DNA of 64,000 nucleotides from Heterodera schachtii (Eukaryota; Nematoda; Chromadorea; Rhabditida; Heteroderidae), in assembly GCA_023374025.1 (NCBI GenBank), contig SIJG01000020.1, positions 1,539,020 to 1,603,019 of the forward strand, given 5' to 3'. The position numbers and the translations under genes were made by a program. The stretch's first letter is position 1, and each line of letters starts with the position of its first letter. Shown here piece after piece: positions 1-12,300 of the stretch. The notes under the pieces are model-generated. The model saw only the letters and a program-made list of their open reading frames with translations, was not told the DNA's origin and did no database searches.

Positions 1-27
1 AATAAATAAGACTTACTAGTTCTTTAC

Positions 28-2523
28 CAATCCACTGTGACATATTGCCAGTGATGTCTCGCACATATGAGCCAAGTTCATCAAGCTGCTCGGCAACTTG
101 TTCTGCCGCACCAGAGAAACTCAAATTGGCACAAAAGCCTCCAATCAATGCCTGAACAATGGGTTTACATATTATAAAAGCCCAAAATTTTATGCATTTA
201 TGTTTGAAACGTTTTAGGTGGCTTTTTATAATTTACTTCAAAATTTTTAGAAAGTGTTCAAATTGTAAAAACACTATAGCTCAATCAGGGCTGCACGAAA
301 ACTTAAAAAAACGAAACAAAAAAGGGCATTCGATACGGAAACGCAACACGTAACGAAAAATAAAATTTTGAAAACACGAAAACGAAACTCAAAAAGTGCC
401 GAAAAGGTGGGACAAAACGAATTCTCGTGCAGCCCTTGGCCCAATGACAATCTCGCAAATTTGCCTTCTGCAAATTACCATTACCCATTCTAAATTTAAT
501 GAAACGAAATATAAAAAAACATTTTAAACCGTTTTTTCAAATACTTTTCCGCAAGCTACTGTAAATTGTGGAATTCAATCAAAGAACAACAAAACTGACA
601 TTTTTAATGCAAACCGTTAACCTAACAATCAAATTTTCCGTTTTCTTACGGTTTCAATGACATCTATTGTGACTGACTCGGACAAACGCATCAATTCGTT
701 CCTTCTTGCGGCATAACTCTCGTAAACGCTTCGAAGAAGGCAACTGCAAAAAATGACAATTAAATATTTTTTAAACATGAATTTCAAAGGAAATTTATAC
801 TGTTAATAATTACACGTCAGAAAACGGTCCAGGGACAACGGCGAAAATTGATCTGATCAATTCATCCAAATCGAAATCAGGTCCATCCTTTTTTGTGAAC
901 ACTAAAATGGAATTATTTTAAAAAGTTAGAAATAATTTGCAAATAAATTAAAATAATTTAATTCTAAATTTATTTAGACTTACATTCGCGGAGGTCTGCT
1001 AGAGTTTCATTCGCTTGATCAACAGTTAAACTCTCAAAACTTTCGAGCACCACTAAATGTAAAAATACTTGAAAATTACATTAAAATTGAAGAATTTTGA
1101 AATAGTGCCCAATTTCATTATACCATAAAAAATTTTAAAATATTTTTTGTTTGTTATTTTAAGAAAACTATTAAATTATCACTCATCCAAATATTACGTA
1201 CCTATGTATGTTGTAAAAAAATTTTCATATGATGTTGCATATTTTTGATCATTGATAATGACGAACACCTCATCGAAGACGGACTTCACTTCGCTGATGA
1301 TTGGCAGCATTTCTCTCGTTTTTTTCTTTTTGCAATTGATGTTGACTTTCGTATTTATGAACTGAAAGTTTGGCAAATTATTTCTCAATTATTCTTCAAA
1401 CTTTTCAATTTTTGTTTATTTCTGGCTAGTTAAATGAAAATGACCAAAATTAATTGGTTTTGTTTTTTGTATGAATTTACTTCCAAAATATCCAACGGCG
1501 TAAACTGCCAACGGGTACACGCCGCGACAAATTGTTCTTTGTGCGTTTTTGTTTTCGCGGGATTAATCACTTTTTTAAATATTTTGGTCAAGCGGGCAAG
1601 CGGGACATTGACAACCTATTAAAAGTCACTTTTTTGCTCAATGGGTTACGGTACGTAATTTGAAACAAATACTGTGTCGTAATGATTCAAGTCTTGTGCC
1701 GATCTGAGTGAACTCAATGCTCCCTCAATGAATCTGCCTTGGGCTTCAAATTTTCTGTCAATGTGCTGGTGTAAAAATGTAAGAGACTTCAGAACAGGGT
1801 GTTCGGGCTAAAAAAATCAAAATCAAATTCATTTCCCAACTTCAAATTTAAATGTAAATACCATTAAAATGTAAAGTTAATTTAATCACTATAAATTTAT
1901 TTTTGATTTAATTAATTTTCTCACCGGGAAAACCGTCTCTGCAAAAGCAGCAAGAATGCTGCCAGCTGGTCCTGTGAGCTTTAGGAAATTTTTTGCTTTT
2001 TCACTTATTTTGCCGAGATGAGCCAAGGTGTCAAAAGAAGCGCCGGACAAAATGTTGTACTCAGTTGTAACACGGCGCATAATGACCATAGCTGAGAGTA
2101 TAAAAGAGATAACAAATTGAAATTATTCAAATCGTACTGTAATTCCATGCCCGTATCCGTGGGGGGGGGGGGGAAGTCCCCCTGGAAAGAAAAATCAAAA
2201 AATTTTCAAGAAAAAATGAGCATAATTTTCTTATCACATTTTAATTTCCATAAAAATTTTCCCGGCGATGCCTATCGGCAACACCGGACCCCATTCTACA
2301 TTGGCCCGGAAATGATAAAAATATGTTATTTTTTCAAAACCCAAAAAAACTGACGATCTTCGCTGTTGGTGTTTGGTGAAAAGAACAGCACGAGAAGAAA
2401 GAGCAAAAAAGCCTTGAAAATTTTCTGAAATTTTAAATCATTGAATTTTTTAAAAATTTAAATATTATCCACTAAATTTTAAATTCTATTTTAATTTCTA
2501 TGTGTGTATTCTCTAACCCTCAT
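28..2523 (-). CDS. Unrecognised secreted protein, 3' end beyond the left edge
   Basis: I do not recognise the family. Nine exons join in phase on the minus strand: 2518-2523, 2355-2424, 1925-2091, 1655-1807, 1202-1361, 984-1052, 814-901, 650-743 and 28-151, giving about 310 codons before the window ends. The first two exons encode Met-Arg followed by a strongly hydrophobic leader (KAFLLFLLVLFF, then SPNTNSED), a typical secretory signal peptide. The rest looks alpha-helical, with a Gly/Ala-rich segment (LTGPAGSILAAFAETVF), a basic KKKK patch and a late segment AAEQVAEQLDELGSYV suited to a coiled coil. The 6-nt first coding exon is inferred only because it gives an in-frame ATG directly before the leader. 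It could instead lie within a longer 5' exon. All introns are GT-AG. A secreted helical protein fits a parasite or gut role, but nothing in the sequence proves one. Confidence 0.6.
275..439. mobile_element. Short hAT-like MITE in an intron
   Basis: Inverted ends CAGGGCTGCACGA and TCGTGCAGCCCT lie near 287-299 and 426-437 and enclose an A-rich interior with repeated ACGAAA words. The flanking 8-mers match only partly. The interior resembles the element at 34789-34954. It sits in the last visible intron of the secreted-protein gene. Confidence 0.5.
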
Positions 2524-3840
2524 GACTGTTATTTGCTTCTCTGCTCCACGGCAGGAAAATGTAGTGGATTGGTGGATTCTGTATTTGAAATCAAATTTAT
2601 ATATTAAATAACAAATTTGTTATTCATTAATTATTAATCCATTTAAAATTATAAATTATGTAAATTGGCTGAATCTCATGAAAAAATAATAACACAACCG
2701 CCGGAGCTTGGCTTCTTTCGAATGTTGAAGCCAGCCAAAAAATTGAAATCAAATGAATTTGCCCAAGAATGCTAAATTAAACAAAATAAATTAATATTTA
2801 TTAAATTTATATCAATTTTATTTTATTCTTTAATGTTTTTTGGTAAATTTTGATAGCCTCCCCAAAGAGCGCATTCAACACTTTGAATTTATTAATTTGA
2901 AGGCCTAAAATTCGCCTCCTATGCTATTTTTCATTTATTTTATTTATAAAATTATTTCTTATGAAATTATTTGCTTTTTGGTCCCCCAAAAAGCGAAATA
3001 AACAGCCGATAATGGTGAAGAAACAGCCGATAGATGGGTGAAATGAGTCGAGACTCTCGACCAGCAGAGGGAGTCGCGGGAGAAAGAAAGAAAAATTCTC
3101 CCCAACACAATAAATGTGCACAATTCTGCCGATGCGATAATATAATTAATAACAAATGCATGAATGAATGACATTTTGTCATTCTCGAAAGCGAAACTCT
3201 CACAGTTTATTTAGAGGGAAAATGTACGAAAATTAAATGAATTTGATATTTGCAAAAAAAAATGAAATTGAATAATTATGGCCAAAAAATAGTGATTAAA
3301 AAATGAAAAGTAAGTCGTGTATGAAATTTACATGTTTATTCGTTTTGTTAAAATTAAATTGCGTTTTTAATTTAATTGATATTTCATTTATTTTTAAAAA
3401 TAATAAAATTTTCGGCAATTTCCAATTTTCCGGCATTATCATAATTTAAATGCCAAATATTTGCATAAATATACACTAAAAATTTATAAGGCCTACCCTA
3501 AAACCACGAAAAATAAATTCAAATTATTTGATTTTAAATAAAATTCTCTCCCGTGACGTGGTCTCTGTTGCTATCGATGTGATCGTATGTTTCCGCATTT
3601 CCATGCAACAATTTCGGTCACAAATGTGGAGGATTACAACCGTTCTACCAAATTGTTGGCCGGGGCAAAACACTGAGCATTACTGTAAAACAATATGTAA
3701 TTTGAATTATTCTTTTAATTTTTCTTTACAATGAATTAATTAAGCGAATTAAAAATCCATTTATTTTTTATGTAATTAAATATTAAAAATAAAATTTTCA
3801 TTCAGGGTGTTAAAGATTAGAGGATTGAGATCAAGCATGT
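2524..3840. other. AT-rich intergenic stretch, no gene seen
   Basis: Very AT-rich DNA with only short ORFs in all frames and no coding-like composition. It separates the divergent starts of the secreted-protein gene and BLTP2, so any 5' regulatory elements of the former would be here. I see no convincing TATA box or conserved block. Confidence 0.4.
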
Positions 3841-5019
3841 ACGCCTACTAGAGGTGTGCCGTGACTCACGGTCACGGTCACGGTTACCGTGAATTTCACG
3901 GGTTTTTTCACTCACGGTCACGGTCACGATTCACGGTACCAATTCACGGTTATTCCGTGAAAAATTTACACTGGATAAAATTGAATATTTATGAAATAAA
4001 TTTTTTTATAGAGAAATTTGGTCTTTTTTTGGGCAAAGTTTGCTAAGAAACAGATCAAAATTTTCAAAAATTTCCCCGGCGGCGCCTATCGGCACCGCCG
4101 GCCCCCTCCCATAATATTCCTGAAACTTTTTTTAACAACGCCAACCAACTACATATATTGCACGAAATACAAATAAAAAGCAAAGTTTCAAGTATGAGCC
4201 CATTTAAATAAAAAAATTTATTAAGTTTTTTAAAAAAATTTGCTCGAAATAAAGTTATTTTGGGTAAAATCAGTTAATAAATCACATTTTCTAAAAGTTT
4301 CCACTAAAATCCATATTTTTCTTAAAAATTGGGTAAATAGGTCTCACAAAACCATTTATAAAAGGTCGGAATCAATTTAGAACGTCCACAATTATGCGAA
4401 AAATGTAAATTATGGGCGCGCTTGCCAATGGACTACACGATTTTTTAAACTTGAAATATGCAAGCGCACCTATAATTTGCATTTTTCATCGTTTTTTGAC
4501 TTTTAGACTAATTAAAATTGTAAAATTTGCTAATTTTAGGGATAATTCTGTTAACAATGTTAACTAATTGCACTCAAATTTTCAATTTTACCCCCGGCGG
4601 CGCCTATCGGCACCTCCGGCCCCCCAAAATTTATTATTTTATAAAAAATTGGCTCAAATTCGCAAAATTTGGTCATTTTTTGGACAAAATCGGTGCACAA
4701 AGAAGACTCAAATTTTCAAAAATTTTTTGCGATGGCGTCTATCGGCGGCTATGGACCCCCCTTTTCCCAAAAAAATTTTTTGGAAAATTATACCACAAAA
4801 AAAAGTTTAAAAAAATTCGGCGCCAAAAAATTTTTCTTAAAATTCACGGTCACGGTCACGAAAACCGTGAATTTCACGGGTTTTTTGGATCACGGTCACG
4901 GTCACGATTCACGGGACCAATTCACGGTCACGGTCACGGTTCACGGGGTCAATTCACGGTCACGGTCACGATTCACGGTTCACGGGTTTTTTCAGTCACG
5001 GCACACCTCTAACGCCTAC
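3841..5019. mobile_element. Non-autonomous hAT-type element with 8-bp target duplication
   Basis: The element is 3849-5011. It has inverted ends TAGAGGTGTGCCGTGACT and AGTCACGGCACACCTCTA and a perfect 8-bp direct repeat ACGCCTAC on each side (3841-3848 and 5012-5019). The ends fit the hAT pattern (A at position 2, G at position 5). Both subterminal regions consist of iterated TCACGG words. The interior is AT-rich and carries three copies of a GC-rich hairpin word (4076-4101, 4594-4619 and a decayed one near 4729-4757). No transposase is encoded; the in-frame Gly-His-rich ORFs are products of the repeats. Confidence 0.85.
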
Positions 5020-5137
5020 CCTTTCAATTTGGGTTAAGTCCCGATCCCTGATTTGTCAGGGAAGAAACAGTGTAAAAATACCCCGCTACCCGTCGTAGAA
5101 CGCATGTCGGGGATCGTATCTGGGAGCTCGGGGTGGG

Positions 5138-6003
5138 CTTAACACTAGAGTTCGGGTACGGACCGGATCCGTATACAGATTTTTACGGATCCGTAGTCCG
5201 TAATCCGTATTTTTTTAAGCCGATACGGATTTTTACGGAGTACGGATTTTCCGGATTTTTAGTCCGTAAGTCCGTAATCCGTATGGATGCCTAGTCCGTA
5301 GTCCTGATCCTGATCCGTACAATTCCTGATACGGATTACGGATTTTTTTTTCTGATCTTTTTGAAGGTGTGTGGAGTAAAATTTTTAAATTTTATGCAGT
5401 CAATCCGCCAAAATACTGAAATTGGGGAGTCAATTCCGTAAAATTTTAGATGAAAATCGAAAAAGATGTCATTTTTTTTTCGTTGTAAATCTGTGAACAA
5501 ATTTGCAATCAAATTTTAAAATTTTCCCAACGGTGCCATAGGCACCGTCGGACCCCCCCCCCCCCCCCCGGCTCCCATAACTTTTTGAAAAAGCGCGCCG
5601 CAAAAAAGTGGGGTGAAAAGCAAAGAAATGGTAGTTACAGGAAAATTTTTGAGCTTTTTTTTATTTGGTTAAAATTTTGGCCTCAGCGCGGGAGAGGGGT
5701 ATTTCATTAAGGCAAATTTCTAATTCGCCCCCTTGTACATATGTTATTTATAATAAATTTTTATAAAGTCTTTTAGCTCTAAATATTCAGGATTATTATT
5801 TAAAAAACCAATTTAGTGAAAAATAAAAAATTAAAAAAAAATCCTGATCCGTATACGGATCCGTATTTTTCCTGGGTACGGATTTTTACGGACTACGGAT
5901 TTTACGGATTTTTAGTCCGTAAGTCCGTAATCCGTATGGCTGCCTAGTCCGTAGTCCTGATCCTGATCCGTATTTTCTCAAAATACCGAACTCTACTTAA
6001 CAC
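5138..6003. mobile_element. Non-autonomous hAT-type element with 8-bp target duplication
   Basis: The element is 5146-5995, flanked by perfect CTTAACAC duplications (5138-5145 and 5996-6003). The ends are TAGAGTTCGG and CCGAACTCTA. Subterminal DNA is built from iterated TCCGTA/TACGGATTTTTACGG words on both sides. A GC-rich hairpin word (5529-5551) is followed by a long C run. It has no coding capacity. Confidence 0.85.
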
Positions 6004-6361
6004 TACTTTCAATTACAAGTACAAAAATTTTTTTGAATTTTTAATTAAAATTTTAAGCCAAGCGGCCGAACTGATCTCACAATTGCCGACCACAATTCAT
6101 TAAAAAACAATTTTTCGATACTTATTTTGTTCAGTTTAGTTGCTGATGAAGAAAGTTATGGCTGATCAAAATAAACAATACAAAAATGGCAATGATCAGG
6201 GTAAATTTTGAATTAACGCGCAAAAATTACGCCAATTACGCTATTTGGCATTATGAACTATTTTTGTCTAACACTGGGCTTGACCAATATTGTTTGGATT
6301 ATCAATGGTCTGAACCGAAAAGTTACGTTTTTTTGTACATTTCCTTCACTTTTTGTCTGTC
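6004..6361 (+). promoter_or_regulatory. Presumed 5' flank of BLTP2
   Basis: About 360 bp between the hAT-type element and the BLTP2 ATG. It is AT-rich and no TATA box or conserved block is evident. It is assigned as promoter and 5' UTR by position only. If the neighbouring element is recent, the original promoter may also extend beyond it. Confidence 0.3.
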
Positions 6362-9300
6362 ATGAGCTTATATTTCAACATTCTTCTTGTACTGCTTATT
6401 CTGCTCGTCCATTTATTCAGAAGGTAATTTGTTGGCCACCTTTTTTGGAAAGGGTTTTTCTCTGACAAAAGCGTTTTGTCACATTAAAATAAAATTGAAA
6501 TTCAAAAAAGGGTTTTTTTCGACTTTTATTTGATTCTATTGTTCCAAATCTGTCGGAAAGATTTTCAGAATTATATTCCAGCCATAAAATCCCTAAAGCA
6601 ACCTTCTCTTGAAGTATACTCTCGTTTTGCACACCTTTTTTTTCATTTTTACTGGGCTGTGACCGTACAGGCGAACCGGTCCGGTATTGATGTGTAAAAA
6701 AAGACATGGTGTCCGAAATCTTAGCCCCATAATTTTTAATCAATTTTTCATTTTCATCCCATCACTGTCGTCTTTGGCATGCCAAATCCCCTCCTCTTTT
6801 TCAGGTACTCCGGGCGTCTGGTGGCCGCGGTGTTGCAGCGACTGTTACACGCCCGCGCCGCGCACATTGACGGGCTCGGCTGGTTCGCGTTGCGCCATGG
6901 CGAGCTGTTGCTGGGCAACGGACTGCACTTGGAGGTGCGTGAATTGCGCGTCCATTCGCTGTTCAATTGGTGGTGGACAACGACGGCACCGACGGTGGAC
7001 GGCACGGCCAACGACGGCGGTGGTCAGCGCATGGCACTGAACGTGCGTGTGTCCGTCGGCTCAATTCGTGTTGGCAAACAGGTGTGTGAATAGGCGTTTG
7101 GTGGCACGGTTTTGGAGACGAACCGGGCGCGTTCCAAGCATTTCCACTTTTTGTCCCTAATTTAATTAGTTTTTTGCAACTACTTCTCCATTAAATTTTA
7201 CTTTTTATCCGCAACCAAATTTTTTTCTTGTTATTCCTTCAATTTTTTTTTTTTAGTTTTTTTTTGATGTTAATCTCTTAAAATTTTTTTTTCAAATTTT
7301 CATTGACTTCTGCTTAAATTGTGTCAATTATTAAACAAAATGAATTTCCTTTTTCTATGGTAAAATGTTATAATTTTTCATTAATTTGAAATTTTTTTAG
7401 TTGACGGACGAAGAAGGCAGCAAAAATTCTACGAGTGGCATATGTGATGAGCAACCTTTGATTGAAAAAGTTTGTTTTTGCTTGTTAATCAATTGAACCT
7501 AATTGTGCTCATTTGTTAGACCAACCATTCCAAATTTATGTGTTTTAATAAATTGGGACCATCTCACCCTATCCAACTCCGGAAAATAGAAAAATTTTGT
7601 TTTACAATTTTTTGCAAAAAGTTTACCTTAAAAACAAATTATTTTTTTTGTGTCTATGCCCAAACATATATCCCCTCTGTTGTCATTCATTGTACGTGAT
7701 CGGATTGGGAAAAGGGATGGATGGAAAGCAAAAAAGCAAAACAAAAATTTAAAAATAAATTTATGGACTTAAAAGAAACAAAAAAAAAAATTTTTTTTTT
7801 TTGTACTAGTACAATAGCTTTTCATACGAAAGTAATGAACATTATTTTCCAGTGCGGTGTGCTCGACTCGGTGTCCATCCATTTGTCCAGGCCCGTGCCG
7901 GGCCAACTCCATCTCCAAGTTCAGCTGCAGCAACCGGTCGAGCTGGTCTGGTCACCGGTTCTGCATTTGATGGTCAACGACGTGGTCAGGTCAGCCGTCG
8001 CTGTTTCACACAAACCAAAGGCGACCCAACCCCCGTGAAATTCTTTTTTCTTATGGCCAGGCCCAAAATGGAAAAAAAATTTTTTTTTGCCTTCTCAAAC
8101 AATTTATTTGGGCAATAATTCAAAACCAGAACTTTTTGTTCATGAATTTGGTGTTGGTAGTGTTAACACCTTATAGCCTGTGCCATCTTGGAAAATTTTA
8201 TACAATTTATAATTAAATTTATTTGTAAATTACCCGGATTTTCAAAAAAAAAAATTCCTTATTTTAATGGGTTTGAAAAATGTTGATTGACAGAATTTTT
8301 GTAGAGCGTTCGTCTCCAAAGTGTCCCAATTGGTCAACTTTTTCGACTCGTTCAAACAACGCCAACAAAAGCCGTCTCCTGCGACAACCGCCGGTGACAA
8401 CAGCAACAACAACGGAACGCCAACCGCAACTCAAACACCAACGAGGACATCAACAACAACGACTTTCCTGTTCACTGTGCACAGTGAACATGCCGTTGAA
8501 CTGTCCTTCCGACTGCCGCGCCATCATTTGTGAGCAGACCAAAAGATTTGAGGAAAAAAAGGACATGGAAAAAGGAAAATTCACATCAGTCTTTTCCACT
8601 GTTTTACATAGAAAAGTTTTAAAAATTGCAATTTCTCAAAAAAATAAATAAATAAAAATTTGATTCTAAAAAATCTATTTGTAAGGATTTAAAAAAATAA
8701 CTGAAAAAGTAGTGCACTCGTTTAGAATGACCACACCCCCTTTTATTTTTCAATTTTTGTTCATATCGAACCAATTTGGTTCAACTTTTACCTTGAATGG
8801 GTTGGTGGTTTTAAAATTGGCACCTTTTTGGTGAAAAAATTGAAAAAGGCAAGGCTAACTTTATGAAACTGGGATTTTTAATTTTTTGAATTTTTTGTAT
8901 ATTTTTTCCCTGTCATAGGCTCCGTCTCATTTTGCCCTCCTTCACTGTCCAACGAAAGGCTGCGTGTGTGGCGAATGCGGGCGCACCAAATTTGTTGGTC
9001 GAAATGGACGGCAATTTGATTATGAATGTGGAGGTTGGTAATGGGGGGGGGGAGATTGTCCGATTTTTTATTAATTTTCAAATTCCAATGTTAGTTTGCT
9101 ATTAATACACCAAAAAGGAATATATCGAATTTTCCATTTTTTAAACTTCCAACTCCAAAATGGGTAATTTTTTGCTTTTTTTTCAATTTGAGTAAAAATC
9201 CCCCAATTTTTTTTTTAATTTTTTGAGATGGTTTATCAAACTTTTGTTCTCCCATTTTCCAGCGCCCTTCGTTAGACTGTGTGGCGGATGATTTGCTGAT

Positions 9301-12300
9301 GAAAATGATCCGCGGCGGTGATCTGTTCGCGCACCAATTGGAGCTGGACGCCAATCGGCTGTGGTCATGGAGTGCCGATTCGTTGGAAATTTCCTTCCCC
9401 TACGGCTACCAATTTGCGGACGGATGGGAAGAGGTCTCAAACACAATTTAAAAATGTGTACTAAAATGTCAAGTTTTAGCAAGCCTCGAAAAAAAAATCG
9501 AAAATTTTTTAAGTTTTTTTGTCCGTTAAAAAGGAATTTATTTATTCGATTTTAGGTGGTCAACAGCATCAAATGGATGAAATTGGTCCATGGCATTGTG
9601 CCAAAACCGTTCACCAAGGACAGTGTGTTGCCTGCTGATGTTCGAATTCGTCTGAATGTAAGTTTCTTGAACAACCTTTTTTCGTAAAAATCTGTGATGT
9701 TAAGTCCTTAAACAGTTAGTTTTTTTGAATTTTCACTTTATTTTGGCTGATTTTCTTTGCCAGAATCAATTTTTTCATGGAATGTAATTATCGCGCACAA
9801 CATTAGTTGTTTTTTTTTGGCACTTTCATTTGGCTATTTGTCCCTTTGAACAAAAAAAAAAATTTTTTTCCTGCAATTTGTGTGGTTTACTATTGTTCAT
9901 TTATTTCACAGCGCCTGTCTCTTCGCCTTGACGACGACCCATTTGAAATTCAACTGCAAAACATTTACGAGGTGCAAATGGACGAAGTGTTCGAGCGGGA
10001 AAGACGCAAGCAAATTTTGGACTGCAAAGTGGCACAGCTGAAGAAGGAGGACCCGTTCTTCCCAGGTCAATCGGAAATCAAAAAAAAAAAAAAAAATTTT
10101 CGAGGGTTCCCCGCTTCAAAGTTCGGATTTTAATCAAATAAATGCACAATTAACAATTTAGTTTAATAAATTCTAAAAAATCTTTAGTGCACAATTGAAA
10201 ATTTCTCTTATGAAAATTTTAAGGGAAAAAATTAAAAATTTTCAATGAATTTTTTAAATTTTATGGCGAATTACTAACACTTAATTGTTAGTTTCTTCAA
10301 AAAATTTTTCCAAAAAATTGCTGAAAAGTCAAAAAAATTTGAATTTCTTATTTTTTTCCGAAAAATTTCTAGCCTGGGATTTTTTTATTTTATTTTTTTG
10401 CGGGGGGGGGGGGGTGGGGGTGAGAACGAGCTCTGTCTTCGCTTTATTCATTTTATTTTATTGACTATCAAATTTTTATACATTTTTTCTCACTAATACA
10501 GACACAAAAGTTGATGCGCTCCATCGCTCACTGGTCAAAAAGGACGCCCAACTGTACGTGGAGCGGATCCGCAAAGTGCGTCAACAGTTGCAGGAGCGTC
10601 GCCCGCTGTTCCAATGGACCCTCGAGGACTTTGAACTGCGCGCATTTGCGGACCCGGCACTGCACGGGCGGGACAATGTGTTGGCATGCATCAGAAACTT
10701 CAACCCCGAGTCGTAAGTGTCTGCTTCCTAGCTGTATACTCTCGGCATACCACCATGGCGAACTATTAAAATCTTTTTGACCCATTCTTTCCAAAATTAT
10801 TTTTTCATTAAATAGTTTTTGATTTTATTTTTGTAATTGAATCATAAATTGCGCAGCAGGTTGTTTTCCCCCGTATCGTTCACCCCCACGAAAAAATTTC
10901 AGCGTTTTTTTTAAATTTTTCCAAAATTGGGGGGATTAAGTGCGCCCAAAAAATTGATTTTGTAAAAATGTTTTTTGGAGATTTTCTTCGTCTAATTTCT
11001 ATAAACATTTTTTGCTTACAAATTAATTAAAAATAAATATAAAAAATCTTCAGGCACTTTCCGGTGGAGCATCCCGAATTTTCCACCCTTTGGGCACGTG
11101 CTGTTGAGCTGCAAGTGTCACAGAGTCGGATGCTTTTCCGTGACTACCCATTGCCCTATTTGCACTTGCGGAAGGCCCATTTTTGGGGCACTTTGGTCGG
11201 AGCTGAGCAGAAAATGGGTACCGTTTTTTTTGCAAAATTATTTTGAAATTTATTTTTACAATTTATTTTGTTTAGAAAGCCGATCTGTGCGTCAACAGTT
11301 CATCAACACACCGCCGCCATGGGGAATTTTTGTGATTAACAGAAACATGTGTCCATTGAAATTCTTCTACGACTTGAAATGCGGTTCGTTTTGATTTTGT
11401 GTGCTTTACGTTTTTATTTTCGAATTCATTTTGCTTAGAAAATTTTTTGAGATTTGGTGGGACATCCAGTTGGATTTGAATATTGAGTCCCCCTAAAAAA
11501 TTAAGCCAAATTTTTTAAAGTAAAAACAAAAAATTCATATATTTGGTATTATTCGCTGCAGAAATAAGCGTTGAATCAAATGGTGCTAATTTTAGCTAAA
11601 TAATTTATAGTTAAAAAAAAAGTTAATGACCAAAACCGAGTTTTGAACTGCTCTAATGCAACGGCTCGGGACTAAAATTTCTCCAAGACTCGAGAGAAAA
11701 TTTTCTTTGAAACTAACATCAAGCCCAGTCTCGAGCTGTTTTTAAATATTGGAATATTATAATAGATTCCTTGCGATTTGAATTGATTTTTAACAGTTTT
11801 TTTTTCTTAAAATTTTCTTATAAAAAATGATTTTCTAACATTTTTTCTTGGTGAGTTTTTACTTTTAAAAATTTTCTCTTTGCAGAAATTGATGAGCTGA
11901 CCATGACGTATGGGCCTTGTTGGGAGCCATGTTTGAGCATGATCAGCCAGTGCTGGTCCCTGGTCAACGCCCCGTCCCGTGACCCGTCCGCTGCGTTGCC
12001 CTTCTGGGACAAGGTCCGCCTGTTGCTACATGGACGCTTTGCAATGGCATGCAATCGGCTTCAAACATCGATGCTGGCCAGCACGGACCCGTACAACGAC
12101 ACGGAACTGGTCGAAATTGTGTGGGAGGACTTCGAGTTCGACTGGTTCACCGGTGAGTGGAGGAGCGGGACATTTGAGTACATTGCAAGAAAACAAAAAT
12201 TGATTTGGAATTATTTTTTTTGGGGGGCAAAACAATATATCATAAATTTTGTAAAATTGCTAAAAAGTTTTCTAAAAGAAAATTTTCTACGGGGCTGGGA

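Noticed and set aside
4527..5037. Gly-His-rich protein from TCACGG repeats
   Set aside because: It lies between the ends of a hAT-type element and is explained by repeat translation.
3849..5995. The two hAT-type elements as one larger composite transposon
   Set aside because: Each has its own ends and its own distinct 8-bp duplication (ACGCCTAC and CTTAACAC).
9091..9482. Minus-strand ORFs over BLTP2 exon 7
   Set aside because: They run opposite a phase-verified exon and into intron DNA.
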